Shown here piece after piece: positions 43,867 through 53,293 of a stretch of DNA of 64,000 bases (position 1 is its first letter; each line of letters begins with the position of its first letter). Made by a program: the position numbers and the translations under genes. Source of the stretch: Rhodopseudomonas sp. (GTDB taxonomy: Bacteria; Pseudomonadota; Alphaproteobacteria; Rhizobiales; Xanthobacteraceae); the NCBI GenBank assembly GCA_016124795.1, contig WGNB01000022.1, positions 1 through 64,000 on the forward strand. The letters are read 5' to 3'. The notes under the pieces are model-generated. The model did no database searches, was not told where the DNA came from, and was given only the letters and a program-made list of their open reading frames with translations.

Positions 43867-45306
43867 ATGACGACGCTTCTTTGGTTCCGACAGGATTTGC
43901 GGTTGCGCGACAACCCGGCGCTGGTGGCGGCGGCCGAACGCGGCCCGGTTGTGCCGGTGTTCATTATCGATACCTCCGATACGAATTGGGCGCCGGGCGG
44001 CGCATCGTTATGGTGGCTGCATCACAGCCTCGCCGCATTGCGCAACCGACTCGGTGCCCTGTCTCTGTTCAAGGGCGATCCGCGCGTTCTCTTGCCGCAG
44101 ATCGCGCGCGCCAGCGGCGCGACGTCGGTTCACTGGAACCGGTGTTACGAGCCGCATGCCATTGCCCGCGACACCGACATCAAGGCCGCGCTGAAGGAGC
44201 TTGGCGTCGAGGCGCAAAGTTTCAACGCCGCGCTGTTGCATGAGCCCTGGCAGATTGCGACCGGTAGCGGCAGTCCGTTCAAGGTATTCACGCCGTATTG
44301 GCGCGCCGCCAGCGCGAAAGATTCGGCCGCGCCGCTGCCGCCGCCGTCGTCAATCGATGTGCGTGACGTGGCCGGTGGCGACAGGCTTGACGACTGGCGT
44401 TTGCTGCCGCGCAATCCCGATTGGGCCGCGGGCTGGGACCGGATATGGACGCCGGGCGAGGAGGGCGCGCTCGACCGTTTCGAGTCTTTCGTCGCCAGCG
44501 ATCTTGTCCGCTATGGCGAAGACCGTGACCGGCCGGATCTTCAGCACACGTCGCGCCTGTCGCCGCATCTGCATTGGGGCGAAATCTCGCCTCGCCAGAT
44601 CGCGACACATCTCGCCCTGGCCGTTGAGGGCAATCCGGCGATCCGTTCCGGCGTCGACAAATTCATGAGCGAGATCGGCTGGCGCGAGTTCGCCCATCAC
44701 CTGCTTTATCATTATCCGTCCCTGCCGGATCGCAACTGGCGCGCCGGCTTTGACGCCTATCCGTGGCGCGATGGCGCCGCCGATCTTGAGGCGTGGCAGC
44801 AGGGCCGTACCGGCTATCCCTTCGTCGACGCCGGTATGCGTGAGCTATGGCAGACCGGCTTCATGCATAACCGTGTGCGCATGGTGGCGGCGAGTTTTCT
44901 GGTCAAGCATTTGCGGATCGACTGGCGGCGTGGCGAGCAATGGTTCTGGGATACGTTGCTCGATGCCGATCTCGCCAATAACGCCGCCGGTTGGCAGTGG
45001 GTTGCCGGTAGCGGCGCCGACGCCTCGCCATATTTCCGGATCTTCAATCCGGTGTTGCAGGGCGAGAAGTTCGATCCGGACGGCGATTACATCCGGCGCT
45101 GGTGTCCGGAACTCAAGGAGCTGAGCAACGCCGACATTCATGCGCCGTTCAAGGCCAAGGCGGAGGCCTTGGCGCGGGCCGGCGTCGTACTCGGGAAGAC
45201 CTATCCGCGGCCGATTGTCGATCACGATGCGGCCCGCCAGGCGGCGCTGGCGGGTTATCGGCAGGTCAAGGACGGCGCCGTTCAGCCGCCGCCAGCCGGA
45301 CTTTAG
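43867..45306 (+). CDS. phr: Deoxyribodipyrimidine photolyase (class I cryptochrome/photolyase family)
   Basis: Light-dependent repair of cyclobutane pyrimidine dimers using FADH- and an antenna. At 479 residues it is standard length. The N-terminal antenna domain starts LLWFRQDLRLRDNPAL, and the C-terminal FAD domain contains GRTGYPFVDAGMRELWQTG, WFWDTLLDADLANNAAGWQW and ASPYFRIFNPVLQG. The ATG at 43867 fits the family; there is no clear ribosome binding site and a GTG seven codons earlier is possible. The last four bases overlap the convergent small membrane gene. Confidence 0.94.
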   Translation: MTTLLWFRQDLRLRDNPALVAAAERGPVVPVFIIDTSDTNWAPGGASLWWLHHSLAALRNRLGALSLFKGDPRVLLPQIARASGATSVHWNRCYEPHAIARDTDIKAALKELGVEAQSFNAALLHEPWQIATGSGSPFKVFTPYWRAASAKDSAAPLPPPSSIDVRDVAGGDRLDDWRLLPRNPDWAAGWDRIWTPGEEGALDRFESFVASDLVRYGEDRDRPDLQHTSRLSPHLHWGEISPRQIATHLALAVEGNPAIRSGVDKFMSEIGWREFAHHLLYHYPSLPDRNWRAGFDAYPWRDGAADLEAWQQGRTGYPFVDAGMRELWQTGFMHNRVRMVAASFLVKHLRIDWRRGEQWFWDTLLDADLANNAAGWQWVAGSGADASPYFRIFNPVLQGEKFDPDGDYIRRWCPELKELSNADIHAPFKAKAEALARAGVVLGKTYPRPIVDHDAARQAALAGYRQVKDGAVQPPPAGL

Positions 45307-45530
45307 AGCTTGCGCACCGTGCCGGCGATGGTCGCATCGTCGATGGTGGTAAAATGCGCGGCGATCATGAAGAAGCCCAGCGCCAGCGATGCGACGATCG
45401 CAATCGATACCAGCGGTGCGAGGAACGGCTTGCCGACAAACCAGGCGGTCTTGCCGTTTTTCGGACGGCTGAGTTGCACTACGATAATGCTGGCGGCGAT
45501 CAGAACGAGGCCGATGATCAGGTCCTGCAC
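45303..45530 (-). CDS. Small membrane protein, two transmembrane helices
   Basis: Hypothetical protein of 75 residues with helices at about 3-19 (DLIIGLVLIAASIIVVQ) and 36-60 (LAPLVSIAIVASLALGFFMIAAHF). Translation starts at GTG (45530) with GGGAGGAG eight bases upstream, which makes the gene convincing despite its size. It overlaps the end of phr tail-to-tail by four bases. No family is recognised. Confidence 0.75.
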   Translation of the reverse strand: MQDLIIGLVLIAASIIVVQLSRPKNGKTAWFVGKPFLAPLVSIAIVASLALGFFMIAAHFTTIDDATIAGTVRKL

Positions 45531-45751
45531 GGTTATCTCCTCCCAGAGAACTGAAGCGATTTATTGTGCCGCGCCAGACTGTTGTTTCCAGTTTTCAGGC
45601 GAGGTCGGAGGTTTGTTCCCCTCCTTGTTGGTTCGATTCTAGGCGCTGCCGCCGGGTCGGTGCAACGCATTTATGACTTGTTAAGGGTTGGCATCGCCGC
45701 GCTCGCCGATAAGTCTTCTTGACCTTTTCGCGTTCCTTCCTTATCTCCGCC

Positions 45752-45804
45752 GGTGGGACACCTCTCCCCAACGAGAGGCTCACTATCTGGAAGGATAGCC
45801 AGAC
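45752..45804 (+). ncRNA. serC-type leader RNA motif
   Basis: Two hairpins directly before the serC start. One is CCTCTC-CCCAAC-GAGAGG (45761-45778), extendable by GTGGG/CTCAC. The other is CTATC-TGGAAG-GATAG (45783-45798), whose loop and 3' arm contain the Shine-Dalgarno GGAAGGA. Sequence and position fit the alphaproteobacterial serC motif (Rfam RF00517, recalled from memory), a likely cis-regulator that masks or exposes the ribosome binding site. Confidence 0.85.
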
Positions 45805-46977
45805 ATGACGATGACGAAGCCCGGCGTGCGGCCGGTAAACCCGCATTTTTCATCCGGCCCCTGCGCCAAGCGCCCCGGATGGACTTTCCAAGCCCTTAAA
45901 GACGCGGCCCTCGGTCGCTCCCACCGCGCCAAGATCGGCAAGGCGAAGCTCAAGCGCGCCATCGATCTGACCGGCGAAATTCTCGGCGTGCCCGAAGGTT
46001 ACAAGATCGGCATCGTGCCGGCCTCCGATACCGGCGCCGTTGAAATGGCGATGTGGTCGCTGCTCGGCGCGCGTCCCGTCACGATGCTGACCTGGGAGTC
46101 CTTCGGCGAAGGCTGGGTGACCGACGTCGAAAAGCAGTTGAAGCTGAAAGACACCACGGTGCTCAAGGCGCCCTATGGCGAATTGCCCGATCTGTCGAAG
46201 GTCGATTTCAAGACCGACGTTGTCTTCACCTGGAACGGCACCACCTCCGGCGTGCGCGTTCCGAACGCCGACTGGATCGCGGCCGACCGCGAAGGCCTGA
46301 CAATCTGCGACGCCACCTCGGCGGCCTTCGCGCAGAAGATGGATTTCACCAAGCTCGATGTCGTCACCTTCTCCTGGCAGAAGGTGCTCGGCGGCGAAGG
46401 CGGCCACGGCATGTTGATCCTGTCGCCGCGCGCGGTCGAACGGCTCGAAACCTACAAGCCGGCCTGGCCGTTGCCGAAGATCTTCCGCATGACCAAGGGC
46501 GGCAAGTTCAACGAAGGCATCTTCGTCGGCGAGACCATCAACACGCCGTCGATGCTGTGCGTCGAGGATTACCTCGACACGCTGGACTGGGCCAAATCGG
46601 TCGGCGGTCTGGACGCCACCGTGGCGCGCTCCGACGCCAACGCCAAGGCGATCGCGCAATGGGTCGAGAAGACCGACTGGGTCGATCATCTCGCCACCGT
46701 GCCGGCCACCCGCTCCAACACCTCGGTCTGTCTGAAGGTTGTCGATCCGGCGATTGCCGCATTGCCCGTCGAGGCGCAAGCAACATTCGCCAAGGCCCTG
46801 GCTGGCGCGCTTGAGAAGGAAGGCGTCGCTTTCGACATCGCCTATTACCGCGATGCGCCGCCGGGACTGCGCATCTGGTGCGGCGCCACCATCGAGACCA
46901 AGGACGTCGAAGCTTTGATGCCGTGGCTCGACTGGGCTTTCGCGCAAGCCAAGGCCGCGCTGCCAAAGGCGGCGTGA
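45805..46977 (+). CDS. serC: Phosphoserine aminotransferase
   Basis: PLP enzyme of 390 residues converting 3-phosphohydroxypyruvate and glutamate to phosphoserine, step two of serine synthesis; it also acts in pyridoxal phosphate synthesis. The N-terminus [15 protein letters not shown] matches the alphaproteobacterial SerC subfamily. The PLP lysine is Lys193 in [16 protein letters not shown] serC leader RNA precedes the ATG, and serA follows 130 bases later on the same strand with a palindromic repeat between. Confidence 0.97.
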   Translation: MTMTKPGVRPVNPHFSSGPCAKRPGWTFQALKDAALGRSHRAKIGKAKLKRAIDLTGEILGVPEGYKIGIVPASDTGAVEMAMWSLLGARPVTMLTWESFGEGWVTDVEKQLKLKDTTVLKAPYGELPDLSKVDFKTDVVFTWNGTTSGVRVPNADWIAADREGLTICDATSAAFAQKMDFTKLDVVTFSWQKVLGGEGGHGMLILSPRAVERLETYKPAWPLPKIFRMTKGGKFNEGIFVGETINTPSMLCVEDYLDTLDWAKSVGGLDATVARSDANAKAIAQWVEKTDWVDHLATVPATRSNTSVCLKVVDPAIAALPVEAQATFAKALAGALEKEGVAFDIAYYRDAPPGLRIWCGATIETKDVEALMPWLDWAFAQAKAALPKAA

Positions 46978-46981
46978 CGTA

Positions 46982-47097
46982 ATGGTCATTCCGGGGCGCG
47001 CCGAAGGCGCGAACCCGGAATCCAGAGCTCCATATCTTTAATCAGCGAATGACTTGCTGGATTCCGGATCTCGCGCTGCGCGCTCGTCCGGAATGAC
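46982..47097. repeat. Two-arm palindromic repeat between serC and serA
   Basis: GTCATTCCGGGGCGCGC near 46984, AACCCGGAATCCAG near 47010, then inverted TGGATTCCGG near 47054 and CCGGAATGAC at 47088-47097. Together they form a long imperfect palindrome with internal hairpins. The same family appears at 59658-59757. Confidence 0.75.
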
Positions 47098-47110
47098 AAT
47101 CGAGGTTCCC

Positions 47111-48694
47111 ATGCCCAAAGTTCTCATCTCCGACGCACTCTCCGAAGCCGCCATTCAGATCTTCAAGGATCGCGGTGTCGAGGTCGACTTCCAGCCGGCG
47201 CTCGGCAAGGACAAGGACAAGCTCGCCGAGATCATCGGCAACTACGACGGTCTCGCCATTCGTTCGGCCACCAAGGTGACACCGAAGATTCTGGAAAATG
47301 CCAAGAACCTGAAGGTCATCGGCCGCGCCGGCATCGGCGTCGACAACGTCGATATTCCGGCCGCGACCGCCAAGGGCATCATCGTGATGAACACGCCCTT
47401 CGGTAACTCGATTACCACGGCCGAACATGCGATCACCCTGATGCTGGCGCTGGCCCGCCAGATCCCGCAGGCCGACGCCTCGACCCAGGCCGGCAAGTGG
47501 GAAAAGAACAAGTTCATGGGCGTCGAAATCACCGGCAAGACGCTCGGTGTCATCGGCTGCGGCAATATCGGTTCTATCGCCGCCGATCGCGGCATCGGCC
47601 TGCGCATGAAAGTGATTGCCTACGATCCCTTCCTGTCGCCGGAGCGCGCACTCGATATCGGCGTCGAAAAGGTCGAGCTTGACGAATTGCTCAAGCGCGC
47701 CGACTTCATCACGCTGCACACGCCGCTGACCGACAAGACCCGCAACATTCTCGACGCCACCGCGATCAACAAGACCAAGAAGGGCGTGCGCATCATCAAC
47801 TGCGCGCGCGGCGGTCTGGTCGATGAAGTCGCGTTGCGCGCCGCGCTCGATACCGGCCATGTCGCCGGTGCTGCGTTTGACGTGTTCGTGACCGAGCCGG
47901 CGACCGAGAATGTGCTGTTCGGCCACCCCAATGTGATCTGCACGCCGCATCTCGGCGCGTCGACCACCGAAGCGCAGGAAAACGTCGCGCTGCAGGTCGC
48001 CGAGCAGATGTCGGATTATCTGATGACCGGCGCCATCTCTAACGCGATCAACTTCCCGTCGATCACCGCGGAAGAAGCGCCGAAGCTCAAGCCCTTCGTC
48101 GAACTGGCCGAGAAGCTCGGCTCGTTCGCCGGTCAGTTGACCGAGACCGGCATCAGCAAGGTGCAGATCGCCTATGAGGGCGCGGTGGCGGAAATGAAGA
48201 CCAAGGCGCTGACCTCGGCGGCGCTCGCCGGTCTGCTGCGGCCGATGCTCGGCGCGGCCAACGTGGTGTCGGCGCCGATCATGGCCAAGGAACGCGGCAT
48301 CGTGGTCGAGGAAGTGACCCGCGAGGTGGCCGGCGATTTCGAAAGCCTGATCACCATCACCGTGACGACCGAAACCCAGACGCGTGCGGTGTCCGGCACG
48401 GTGTTCGCCGACGGCCGGCCGCGGATCGTCAACATCAAGGGCATCCGCATGGACGCGGAGTTCGGTCATTCGATGATCTACATCACCAACCTCGACAAGC
48501 CGGGCTTTATCGGCCGGTTCTCGTCGACGCTGGGCGAGGCCGGCATCAACATCGCCACCTTCCACGTCGGCCGCGAAGCGCCCGGCGCCTCGGCGGTGGC
48601 GCTGATCGAGATCGACGGCGATCTGCCGCCGGCGGTGCTGGAGCAGGTGCGGGCGCTGCCGCAGGTGCAGAGCGCCAAGGCGCTGCATTTCTAA
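47111..48694 (+). CDS. serA: D-3-phosphoglycerate dehydrogenase, ACT-domain type
   Basis: First enzyme of serine synthesis, oxidising 3-phosphoglycerate with NAD. At 527 residues it is the long form with catalytic, ASB and C-terminal ACT domains (about 455-527: MIYITNLDKPGFIGRFSSTLGEAGINIATFHVGR). Catalytic residues are Arg233 (NCARGG), Glu (FVTEPATE) and His280 (CTPHLGAS), with the NAD loop GVIGCGNIGS. Feedback control by serine through the ACT domain is expected for the family. The start at 47111 follows the repeat; serC-serA are a functional pair. Confidence 0.97.
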   Translation: MPKVLISDALSEAAIQIFKDRGVEVDFQPALGKDKDKLAEIIGNYDGLAIRSATKVTPKILENAKNLKVIGRAGIGVDNVDIPAATAKGIIVMNTPFGNSITTAEHAITLMLALARQIPQADASTQAGKWEKNKFMGVEITGKTLGVIGCGNIGSIAADRGIGLRMKVIAYDPFLSPERALDIGVEKVELDELLKRADFITLHTPLTDKTRNILDATAINKTKKGVRIINCARGGLVDEVALRAALDTGHVAGAAFDVFVTEPATENVLFGHPNVICTPHLGASTTEAQENVALQVAEQMSDYLMTGAISNAINFPSITAEEAPKLKPFVELAEKLGSFAGQLTETGISKVQIAYEGAVAEMKTKALTSAALAGLLRPMLGAANVVSAPIMAKERGIVVEEVTREVAGDFESLITITVTTETQTRAVSGTVFADGRPRIVNIKGIRMDAEFGHSMIYITNLDKPGFIGRFSSTLGEAGINIATFHVGREAPGASAVALIEIDGDLPPAVLEQVRALPQVQSAKALHF

Positions 48695-48749
48695 CAGCCC
48701 CGGCTGCTTGAGGCCGGCTGCCGATATTCGACAGAACGATGACAAGAAC

Positions 48750-48781
48750 AAGGGGCGATGGCGTTAACGCCGTCGCCCCTT
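48750..48781. terminator. Hairpin terminator candidate after serA
   Basis: AAGGGGCGA (48750-48758) pairs with TCGCCCCTT (48773-48781), with an inner GGCGTTAACGCC palindrome. The stem is strong but lacks a T-run beyond TT. Confidence 0.6.
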
Positions 48782-48883
48782 GGCGCATCCGGCCCGCGAC
48801 AAATAACCGTCGTCGTCCCGCCTTACGGAAACCCGAATTGCCATGATTGCTGCCGCCCGGATTTATCGTCTCGGGAGGACATC

Positions 48884-50587
48884 ATGCGTTTTGGTACAGG
48901 CGCCGCGATTGCGCACGCCAATCCGGTATTCAGATCCCTCGTCGTTGTCGCCGTGTTCGCCGGCTTGCCGGTCCTGGCGCAAGCCGCCGAAATCGAAACG
49001 CAATCCTCCATCGATAGCGTGACCGTCTATCCCGATGGCGCGACCGTCACCCGTATCATCAAGGTCAACCTGACGGCCGGCGATAACACGCTGCTGGCGC
49101 GTGACCTGCCGTTGTCGCTCGATTCGTCGTCGCTGCGGGTCGAGGGCCAAGGCGGCGCGCCGCTCACCATTGGCGCCATCGATGCGCGGCCGCCACGGCC
49201 GCAGCCGCCGGCCAATCTGCCCGAGATCGACAAGCGCATCGAAGCCTTGCGCGACCAGCGTGGCGCACTCGACGGCGCGATCGCCGCCGCCACCGCGCGG
49301 CGCAAATTCGCCGAACGCTTCGCCGAGGCCTCGCCCGCCGGCATCGGCGACAAAGGTGAAGCGCGCCCGCTCAGCGAATGGCGGTCGGCTTTCGCGGCGG
49401 TTGGAGAGGAAGTCGCCGCCGCCGACGGCGCGGTACGCGAAGCGCGCATCAAGCAGCGCGACATCGATCGTGAACTGGCGCGGCTTGAAGTCGAGCGCCG
49501 CGCCAAGCCGTCGCGCAAGCTGGAACTGCGCGTCGATCTCAAGGCCGCGACGGCGGCGCCCGCGACCCTGCGGGTGACTTACACCGTGCGCGGCGCGCGC
49601 TGGATGCCGCTCTACGATGCCCGGCTCGATACCGGCGCCAGGGATCGCAAGCCCGCGCTTGAATTGATCCGTCGCGCCGAGATCGTGCAGGCGACCGGCG
49701 AGGATTGGGACAACGTCGCGCTGTCGGTTTCGACTGTCCGCACCGGGACCGGCGGCGATGCGCCCGAACTGCGGCCGCTGGTCGTGCATTATCCCGCGCC
49801 GCCACCGCCGCCCGTCTCGGCGTCGCGGCCATTGGCGACACTGCAGCGTGATGCCGTCATGGCCGCCGCGCCGGCCGCGCGTTTCAAAAGCGAAGCGGCC
49901 GCATTGTCGTTTGAGTCGGCGCGCGAGCAGGAAGCCGCGCTCGACACCGGCGGCTATCAGGTTGTCTTCCACGTGCCGGGAAGGACCAGCATTGCCGCGC
50001 AGCAGGGCGCCAAGACGGTCCGGCTGGCGACCGCGACGGTTGCGCCGGCCTTGATCGTTCATGCGGTGCCGTCGCTCGACCAGACCGCCTTCCTCGAAGC
50101 CGATTTCAAGAATGCCGATGAAGCCGCGCTCTTGCCGGGTCGGGTCTCGCTCTATCGCGACGGGATATATGTCGGCCGCACGACGGTGACGCTGACGCCG
50201 ACCGGCGATACGGTGCGGCTCGGTTTCGGCGCCGACGACAAGGTCAGGATCACGCATACGGTCGTGCGCAAGGTGACCGGCACCGCCGGCATCATCGGCT
50301 CGTCGAAGACCGACGAGCGCGAATTCAAGACCGGCATTCGCAACGGCCACGATGTTCCGATCAAGGTGGCGATCGAAGACCGGATGCCGGTCAGCGAGGC
50401 CGGCGATATCGCGGTCGAGATGCTGCCGGTCACCACGCCGCCGACAGCGCGCGACTGGCGCGATCGACGCGGCGTGCTGCAATGGGCCTTCGATATCGCG
50501 CCCGGCGAGGCGCGCGATATCAAATTTGGCTGGCGGGTAAGCTGGCCGAAGGACAAATCGGTGGTGATGACGCCGGCGTCGCAATAG
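48884..50587 (+). CDS. Mucoidy inhibitor MuiA family protein (DUF4139)
   Basis: Exported protein of 567 residues, signal peptide cleaved near AQA|AE (34/35). The N-terminal DUF4140 segment SIDSVTVYPDGATVTRIIKVNL is followed by a coiled region with Arg/Glu-rich helices (about 130-215). The DUF4139 beta-domain starts at RVTYTVRGARWMPLYDARLDTG and ends near EARDIKFGWRVSWPKD. GGGAGGAC precedes the ATG; an upstream frame extension lacks homology. MuiA was named for an effect on mucoidy in Shigella; here the role is unknown, probably envelope. Confidence 0.85.
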   Translation: MRFGTGAAIAHANPVFRSLVVVAVFAGLPVLAQAAEIETQSSIDSVTVYPDGATVTRIIKVNLTAGDNTLLARDLPLSLDSSSLRVEGQGGAPLTIGAIDARPPRPQPPANLPEIDKRIEALRDQRGALDGAIAAATARRKFAERFAEASPAGIGDKGEARPLSEWRSAFAAVGEEVAAADGAVREARIKQRDIDRELARLEVERRAKPSRKLELRVDLKAATAAPATLRVTYTVRGARWMPLYDARLDTGARDRKPALELIRRAEIVQATGEDWDNVALSVSTVRTGTGGDAPELRPLVVHYPAPPPPPVSASRPLATLQRDAVMAAAPAARFKSEAAALSFESAREQEAALDTGGYQVVFHVPGRTSIAAQQGAKTVRLATATVAPALIVHAVPSLDQTAFLEADFKNADEAALLPGRVSLYRDGIYVGRTTVTLTPTGDTVRLGFGADDKVRITHTVVRKVTGTAGIIGSSKTDEREFKTGIRNGHDVPIKVAIEDRMPVSEAGDIAVEMLPVTTPPTARDWRDRRGVLQWAFDIAPGEARDIKFGWRVSWPKDKSVVMTPASQ

Positions 50588-50685
50588 ACGCCGGCTGGGC
50601 GGGGCGCGGGCTGGGACTGTCGGATTGCTGCAATCGGTTATATGATGGTCCGACTTCTTACGGGTGACGAAGCGAGGAACGCGCA

Positions 50686-50916
50686 TTGGCTAGGCCGATC
50701 ATTGTTCATGCCGATTGGGATCCGGATGCTTCGGTCTGGGTCGCAACCACGTCCGATTTGCGTGGCCTCGTCACCGAGGCCGCATCCATCGAAGCTTTGC
50801 GGGCCAAGCTGCCCGGCATGATTCTTGATCTGCTGGAAGAAAGCGGCGATACCGATTTGCCGGTTTCGATTGAGATCGTCGCGCGGGCAAGCGACCGGCT
50901 GCCTGCGGCCGAATAG
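50686..50916 (+). CDS. DUF1902 domain protein, probable antitoxin partner of HicA
   Basis: Protein of 76 residues with a HicB-like beta-alpha fold (IIVHADWDPDASVWVATTSDLRGLVTEAAS) but no C-terminal DNA-binding helix-turn-helix or ribbon. Starts at TTG (50686) with GAGGAA upstream. It is two bases upstream of the HicA-like gene, so they are translated together. DUF1902 proteins often stand where HicB does; that it neutralises the toxin is inference. Confidence 0.8.
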   Translation: MARPIIVHADWDPDASVWVATTSDLRGLVTEAASIEALRAKLPGMILDLLEESGDTDLPVSIEIVARASDRLPAAE

Positions 50917-50918
50917 CG

Positions 50919-51113
50919 GTGTCCGACTATTACCGCGACGTAATCCGGCTGTTGAAAGAGAGCGGTTATCGATTCAAGCGACAGGGCCGCGGTGATCACG
51001 AAATCTGGTGGAACCCCGAGACCGCGGTTAGCGTCGTTGTCGATCGTAAGATGAAGTCCCGCTTCACCGCCAACGGTATTTTGAAGGAAGCCGGTTTGCC
51101 AAAGTCGCTTTGA
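50919..51113 (+). CDS. HicA-family mRNA interferase-like toxin
   Basis: Double-stranded-RNA-binding-like protein of 64 residues. HicA features are the N-terminal helix YYRDVIRLLKESGYRFKRQG, the active-site region GDHEIWWNP with His27, and the closing FTANGILKEAGL. Starts at GTG (50919) immediately after the DUF1902 stop. HicA toxins cleave mRNA; the order here (partner first, toxin second) is the reverse of canonical hicA-hicB. Short intact pair, no truncation. Confidence 0.87.
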   Translation: MSDYYRDVIRLLKESGYRFKRQGRGDHEIWWNPETAVSVVVDRKMKSRFTANGILKEAGLPKSL

Positions 51114-51168
51114 GATGCGGGCGCCACCGCCGTCGGGAAGCGCCCGCGCATTGCTTGCCTGAACCGCT

Positions 51169-51564
51169 CTACATCCCCGGTTCGATCGGATGGTCGATCG
51201 CGCCGCCGCTTTCGGCCCAGTCCTTGAACGCACCGAGGTTGAAGACATTGCTGTAGCCGAGGTCCTTGAGCGTCTTGCCGCTCAGGGCCGAACGGCCGCC
51301 GGAAGCGCAATAGACGATCAGGGTCTTGTCCTTGGCGAGCGTCTTGTCGTGATAGGGCGAATCCGGGTCGGCGCGGAATTCCAGCATGCCGCGCGAGATG
51401 TGTAGCGCGCCCGCGACCTTGCCGGTCTTTTCCACTTCCGGCGCATCGCGCACGTCGATCACCACGGCCTTGCCGCTTGCCATCAGTTCCTTGGCCTCGG
51501 CCGGGCTGATCTTCGGCACCGCCGCGTTGGCGGCTTCCATCATCTGTTTGACGTTCGTCGACAT
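51169..51564 (-). CDS. Rhodanese-like domain protein
   Basis: Single-domain sulfurtransferase-like protein of 131 residues. The active-site loop is YCASGGRSA with Cys86, preceded by AVVIDVRDAPE (CH2A-like) and followed by LGYSNVFNLGAFKDW. The start at 51564 (MSTNVKQMM) has GAGGAG seven bases upstream; a longer frame is rejected. Cytosolic. Likely carries sulfur as a persulfide; the partner is unknown. Confidence 0.93.
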   Translation of the reverse strand: MSTNVKQMMEAANAAVPKISPAEAKELMASGKAVVIDVRDAPEVEKTGKVAGALHISRGMLEFRADPDSPYHDKTLAKDKTLIVYCASGGRSALSGKTLKDLGYSNVFNLGAFKDWAESGGAIDHPIEPGM

Positions 51565-51886
51565 GCTCTGCTCCTCGTTGGGGTCCGTCACCGTCGGTCC
51601 GGCGTATCACGGCCTGACCTAACATAAGCGGCGGTCTTGCGCGCTGCCGTGTCCCGCCCGTCGGCGCTGCCGAACCGGTTACCGGCCAGGGCCGTCGCCC
51701 GGGTTGCTCAGCCTTTGGGGAACGTTAAAATAATTCTTTAAAATCAATCTGTTGGTCATCCACTGGGGCGGCCGGCCAAGGCCGTTCGGCGCTTGCCTCT
51801 GGCCACCGCTTCCTTTATCCGAGGGTGGACCTGACCGGCATCGCCCGGCGTCAGTGTCCGAGCGCTGACGCGGAGATGAAGTTTTC

Positions 51887-53182
51887 ATGGCGAATGTGGT
51901 GGTTGTCGGCTCCCAGTGGGGCGACGAAGGCAAAGGCAAGATTGTCGATTGGTTGTCGGAGCAGGCCGATATCGTGGTCCGGTTCCAGGGCGGGCATAAT
52001 GCCGGCCATACTCTGGTGATCGGTAATCAGGTCTACAAACTGTCGCTCCTGCCGTCCGGCGTGGTGCGTGGCGGCAAGCTGTCGGTGGTTGGCAATGGCG
52101 TGGTCATCGACCCGCAGGCGCTGCTGGCCGAGATCGCCCAGCTCAAGTCGCAGGGCGTTGCGGTGTCGCCGGACAATCTGCGCATCGCCGAGAACGCAAT
52201 CCTGATTCTGCCGCTGCATCGCGAACTGGAAGCGATCCGCGAAGCCGACGATTCCAAGACCCGCATCGGCACCACCAAGCGCGGCATCGGTCCGGCCTAT
52301 GAAGACAAGGTCGGGCGGCGCGCCATCCGCTTCATGGATCTCGCCGATCTGCCGGCCTTGATGCCGAAGATCGACCGGTTGCTGGCGCACCACAACGCGC
52401 TGCGCCGTGGCAACGGCATGGCGGAAGTCGAAGCCGCGACGGTGTACGACCATCTGGCGGCCATCGCGCCGCAGGTTCTGCCGTATATGGATTCGGTGTG
52501 GTCGTTGCTCGACGTCAAGCGGCGCGAAGGCAAACGCATTCTGTTCGAAGGCGCGCAGGGCGCGCTGCTCGATATCGACCACGGCACTTATCCTTACGTG
52601 ACGTCGTCGAACACCGTCGCCTCGCAGGCCGCGACCGGCTCTGGCCTCGGTCCCAATGCGATCGACTATGTGCTCGGCATCACCAAGGCCTACACCACGC
52701 GTGTCGGTGAGGGACCGTTCCCGACCGATCAGATGCATAACGAGATCGGCAAGACGCTGGGCGAACGCGGCCGCGAATTCGGCACCGTCACTGGCCGGGC
52801 CCGTCGCTGCGGCTGGTTCGACGCCGTATTGGTGCGCCAGACCGTGCGCACCTCGGGTATCGACGGCATCGCGCTGACCAAGCTCGATATTCTCGATGGC
52901 TTCGACGAGATCAAGGTCTGCACCGGCTATCGTCTGGACGGCCGCGATATCGATTATCTGCCGGCCGGTGAGCATGCCCAGGCGGCGGTCGAACCGGTCT
53001 ATGAGACGATTGCCGGCTGGAAGGAGCCGACCGCTGGCGCCCGGTCCTGGGCGCAATTGCCGGCTCAGGCGATTAAATATGTCCGTCGTATCGAGGAATT
53101 GATCGGCTGTCCGGTGACGCTGTTGTCGACCAGCCCGGAGCGCGAGGATACAATTCTGATGAAGAATCCTTTCGAGACTTGA
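51887..53182 (+). CDS. purA: Adenylosuccinate synthetase
   Basis: GTP-dependent synthesis of adenylosuccinate from IMP and aspartate, first committed step to AMP. 431 residues, family length. The P-loop [11 protein letters not shown] carries Asp13, and the GGHNAGHT motif carries His41. [14 protein letters not shown] and [24 protein letters not shown] are diagnostic. The ATG at 51887 gives the exact family N-terminus. A conserved membrane-anchored protein follows in the same direction. Confidence 0.98.
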   Translation: MANVVVVGSQWGDEGKGKIVDWLSEQADIVVRFQGGHNAGHTLVIGNQVYKLSLLPSGVVRGGKLSVVGNGVVIDPQALLAEIAQLKSQGVAVSPDNLRIAENAILILPLHRELEAIREADDSKTRIGTTKRGIGPAYEDKVGRRAIRFMDLADLPALMPKIDRLLAHHNALRRGNGMAEVEAATVYDHLAAIAPQVLPYMDSVWSLLDVKRREGKRILFEGAQGALLDIDHGTYPYVTSSNTVASQAATGSGLGPNAIDYVLGITKAYTTRVGEGPFPTDQMHNEIGKTLGERGREFGTVTGRARRCGWFDAVLVRQTVRTSGIDGIALTKLDILDGFDEIKVCTGYRLDGRDIDYLPAGEHAQAAVEPVYETIAGWKEPTAGARSWAQLPAQAIKYVRRIEELIGCPVTLLSTSPEREDTILMKNPFET

Positions 53183-53293
53183 GCTGTCTCTCGCGTCTTC
53201 TGAGCCCAATCCATCGGCCCCAGCAACATATCGGGTATTTGAAAAGCATCGGACACCGAAAAAAGACACGATCAAAAGGTATTTCACTGCGTA

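Noticed and set aside
51721-51748. CtrA-like TTAA pair before purA
   Set aside because: Spacing between the TTAA tetramers is nine bases, not seven.
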